NCBI GenBank assembly: GCA_030746295.1
Contig: JASLMY010000114.1
Coordinates: forward strand, 1-14,873
Length of the DNA: 14,873 bases
Direction of reading: 5' to 3'
DNA from: Alphaproteobacteria bacterium
GTDB taxonomy: Bacteria > Pseudomonadota > Alphaproteobacteria > GCA-2731375
The notes beneath the pieces were generated by a model that saw only the letters and a program-made list of their open reading frames with translations, made no database searches and was not told the DNA's origin. A program made the position numbers and the translations under genes. Positions 13,539 through 14,873 of this stretch are shown here, piece after piece (within the stretch, counting starts at the first letter, position 1; each line of letters begins with the position of its first letter).

Positions 13539-13568
13539 ATTAGGCGCGCGTAGCGCGAGGGGAGTCAA
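13539..13568 (-). promoter_or_regulatory. Candidate sigma-70 promoter for the cyclase-family gene
   Basis: On the minus strand TTGACT (13568-13563), an 18-base gap and CCTAAT (13544-13539) resemble -35 and -10 boxes, matching 5 and 4 of 6 bases. Transcription would start near 13532, giving a leader of about 30 bases that contains the GGGGAGG ribosome site. Confidence 0.4.
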
Positions 13569-13614
13569 GTCTTTGCTCGCGCGCGACCGGCGCGGCGCCC
13601 GTCTGCCCCGCCAC

Positions 13615-13644
13615 TGGCCAGGGCGATACCATTGCGCCTATATA
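13615..13644 (+). promoter_or_regulatory. Candidate promoter for pmbA
   Basis: TATATA (13639-13644) is a conspicuous A+T run in G+C-rich DNA, with TGGCCA (13615-13620) 18 bases upstream as a poor -35. Transcription would start near 13651, about 25 bases before the ATG. The ribosome site GAGGGAG lies in between. Confidence 0.35.
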
Positions 13645-13675
13645 TGGGCGCCGCATTCTGCGAGGGAGATCCCAC

Positions 13676-14873
13676 ATGCCCGCTTCCGCCGACAGCGCCG
13701 CCGATCTCGACCTGTTGCAAGACCTGGTGCAGCGGACCCGCGCGGCCGGCGCAGACGCGGCCGATGCCGTGCTCTTCCGCGGCACCTCGCTCGAAGTCAC
13801 CTACCGGCTCGGCAAGCCCGAGGACCTGGAACGCTCCGAGGGCCGCGATCTCGGCTTGCGTGCCTTCGTCGGCCGCCGTCCGGCCGTGGTTTCCTCGAAC
13901 GACTTCGCGCCTGAGACCTTCGACGAACTGGTCGGCCGCGTCGTCGCCATGGCCCGGGCCGCGCCCGAGGACCCCTATGCTGGCCTGGCGCCCGAGGACC
14001 GGCTGGCCGCCGAGATTCCGGAGCTGGACCTCGACGACGGCGAGGAGCCGGCGGCGGAAGCGCTCTACGAGGTCGCCGGGGCCTGCGAGGCGGCGGCACT
14101 CGGCGTCGCCGGCGTCAGCAACTCCGAAGAGGCGGGGGCGAGTTGGTCCCGGGGCCGGATCGCGCTCGTCACCAGCCACGGTTTCGCCGGCGGCTACGCG
14201 ACCTCGAACCACGGCTTCTATGCCTCCGTGCTGGCCGGCGAGGGCACCGAGATGGAGCGCGACTACGACCACGCCTCGGCGCACCATCGGGCCGACCTTG
14301 AGGCGGCGGAGACGGTCGGGCGGCGCGCCGGCGAGCAGGCGGTGGCCCGGCTGAAGCCACAGAAGGTGGCGAGCCAGCAGGTGCCGGTGGTCTTCGATCC
14401 CCGGGTCTCGCGCTCGCTGTTGGGCCATTTCGCCGGCGCCATCTCGGGCGCCGCGGTGGCCCGAGGCACCAGCTTCCTGAAGGACCGCATGGGCGAGCCG
14501 GTCTTCGCCGACGGCATCCGCATCGTCGACGATCCCCATCGCCCGAGGGGCCTCGCCTCCAAGCCATTCGACGGCGAGGGTGTCGCCAACCGGCGCATGG
14601 ACCTGGTCGCGGACGGCCGGCTCCAAACCTGGCTACTAGACTCGGCCGCTGCCCGCCAGCTCGGGCTCGAGAGCACCGGCCATGCCAGCCGCGGCACCGC
14701 CGGGCCGCCGGGTCCGGGCAGCACCAACCTCTACCTGGAGGCGGGCCCGACTTCGCCCGAGGCGATGATCGCCGCCATCGACCAGGGCCTCTACGTCACC
14801 GAGCTGATCGGCTTCGGCGTCAGCGGCGTGACCGGCGACTACAGCCGGGGGGCCGCCGGCTTCTGGATCGAGA
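13676..14873 (+). CDS. pmbA: TldD/PmbA family protein (PmbA/TldE type), C-terminus off the right edge
   Basis: There are 399 codons from the ATG at 13676 (GAGGGAG about 7 bases upstream), running out of the window, probably 50 or so residues short of the family's usual length. TldD and PmbA/TldE form a cytoplasmic heteromeric metalloprotease that processes peptides such as microcin precursors. Recognisable family sequence includes LGLRAFVGRRPAVVSSND near residue 60, VSNSEEAGAS in the middle, VVFDPRVSRSLLGHFAGAISG, and the C-terminal GVSGVTGDYSRGAAGFWIE. No HExxxH zinc motif is present, which fits the TldE/PmbA subunit rather than catalytic TldD. TldD must be encoded elsewhere. It diverges from the cyclase gene across 175 bases. 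Confidence 0.93.
   Translation, partial: MPASADSAADLDLLQDLVQRTRAAGADAADAVLFRGTSLEVTYRLGKPEDLERSEGRDLGLRAFVGRRPAVVSSNDFAPETFDELVGRVVAMARAAPEDPYAGLAPEDRLAAEIPELDLDDGEEPAAEALYEVAGACEAAALGVAGVSNSEEAGASWSRGRIALVTSHGFAGGYATSNHGFYASVLAGEGTEMERDYDHASAHHRADLEAAETVGRRAGEQAVARLKPQKVASQQVPVVFDPRVSRSLLGHFAGAISGAAVARGTSFLKDRMGEPVFADGIRIVDDPHRPRGLASKPFDGEGVANRRMDLVADGRLQTWLLDSAAARQLGLESTGHASRGTAGPPGPGSTNLYLEAGPTSPEAMIAAIDQGLYVTELIGFGVSGVTGDYSRGAAGFWIE

Noticed and set aside
1..14873. CRISPR arrays, tRNA or rRNA genes, IS elements, integrases, toxin-antitoxin or phage genes
   Set aside because: I saw no regular repeat-spacer pattern, no cloverleaf or rRNA-like sequence, and no transposase, integrase or toxin motifs on either strand. 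Composition is even across the window, with no sign of recent transfer.
13676..14873. Reading the right-edge gene as the catalytic TldD subunit
   Set aside because: TldD carries an HExxxH zinc motif, which is absent from the visible 399 residues; the sequence matches the PmbA/TldE partner.

Overview
The window is very G+C-rich (clearly well above 60% by eye), has short intergenic gaps and no gap over 300 bases. It reads as chromosomal DNA of a free-living alphaproteobacterium. The support is a UbiA-type ubiquinone enzyme, a long two-domain dCTP deaminase of the kind I associate with alphaproteobacteria, and a PmbA/TldE homologue. A Rhodospirillales-like lineage is plausible, but that is inference. 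I see no rRNA, tRNA, CRISPR array, IS element, transposase, integrase or phage gene.

Layout, left to right. A crotonase-family gene runs off the left edge (minus). Diverging from it are two small exported proteins of unknown role, a signal-peptide protein and a tiny lipoprotein (plus). An SDR oxidoreductase and rsmE follow (minus), with rsmE head-to-head with ubiA (plus). Converging on ubiA is a two-gene unit (minus): a mandelate-racemase-like enolase-superfamily enzyme followed by an EamA-type transporter. About 190 bases of divergent control region separate it from an acyl-CoA ligase and a VOC-fold protein (plus). Then come a double-domain dCTP deaminase (plus) and a convergent three-gene ABC operon: ATPase, FtsX-type permease and a DUF3299-like periplasmic protein (minus). 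A secreted cyclase-family hydrolase (minus) precedes it and ends in an intrinsic terminator. Diverging from the cyclase is pmbA/tldE, which runs off the right edge.

Housekeeping functions are rRNA methylation (rsmE), ubiquinone synthesis (ubiA), pyrimidine nucleotide supply (dcd) and TldD/TldE proteolysis. Interleaved with them are genes that look like small-molecule catabolism: enolase-superfamily enzyme plus permease, CoA ligase plus VOC protein, crotonase, SDR and cyclase. Several of these carry substitutions at positions that are normally catalytic or metal-binding. Together they could act on an unidentified carboxylic acid, but the window shows only proximity, not a proven pathway. I did not find a clear new defence, mobile or RNA-based system. 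The best leads are the atypical active sites and the terminator placed just before the ABC operon.
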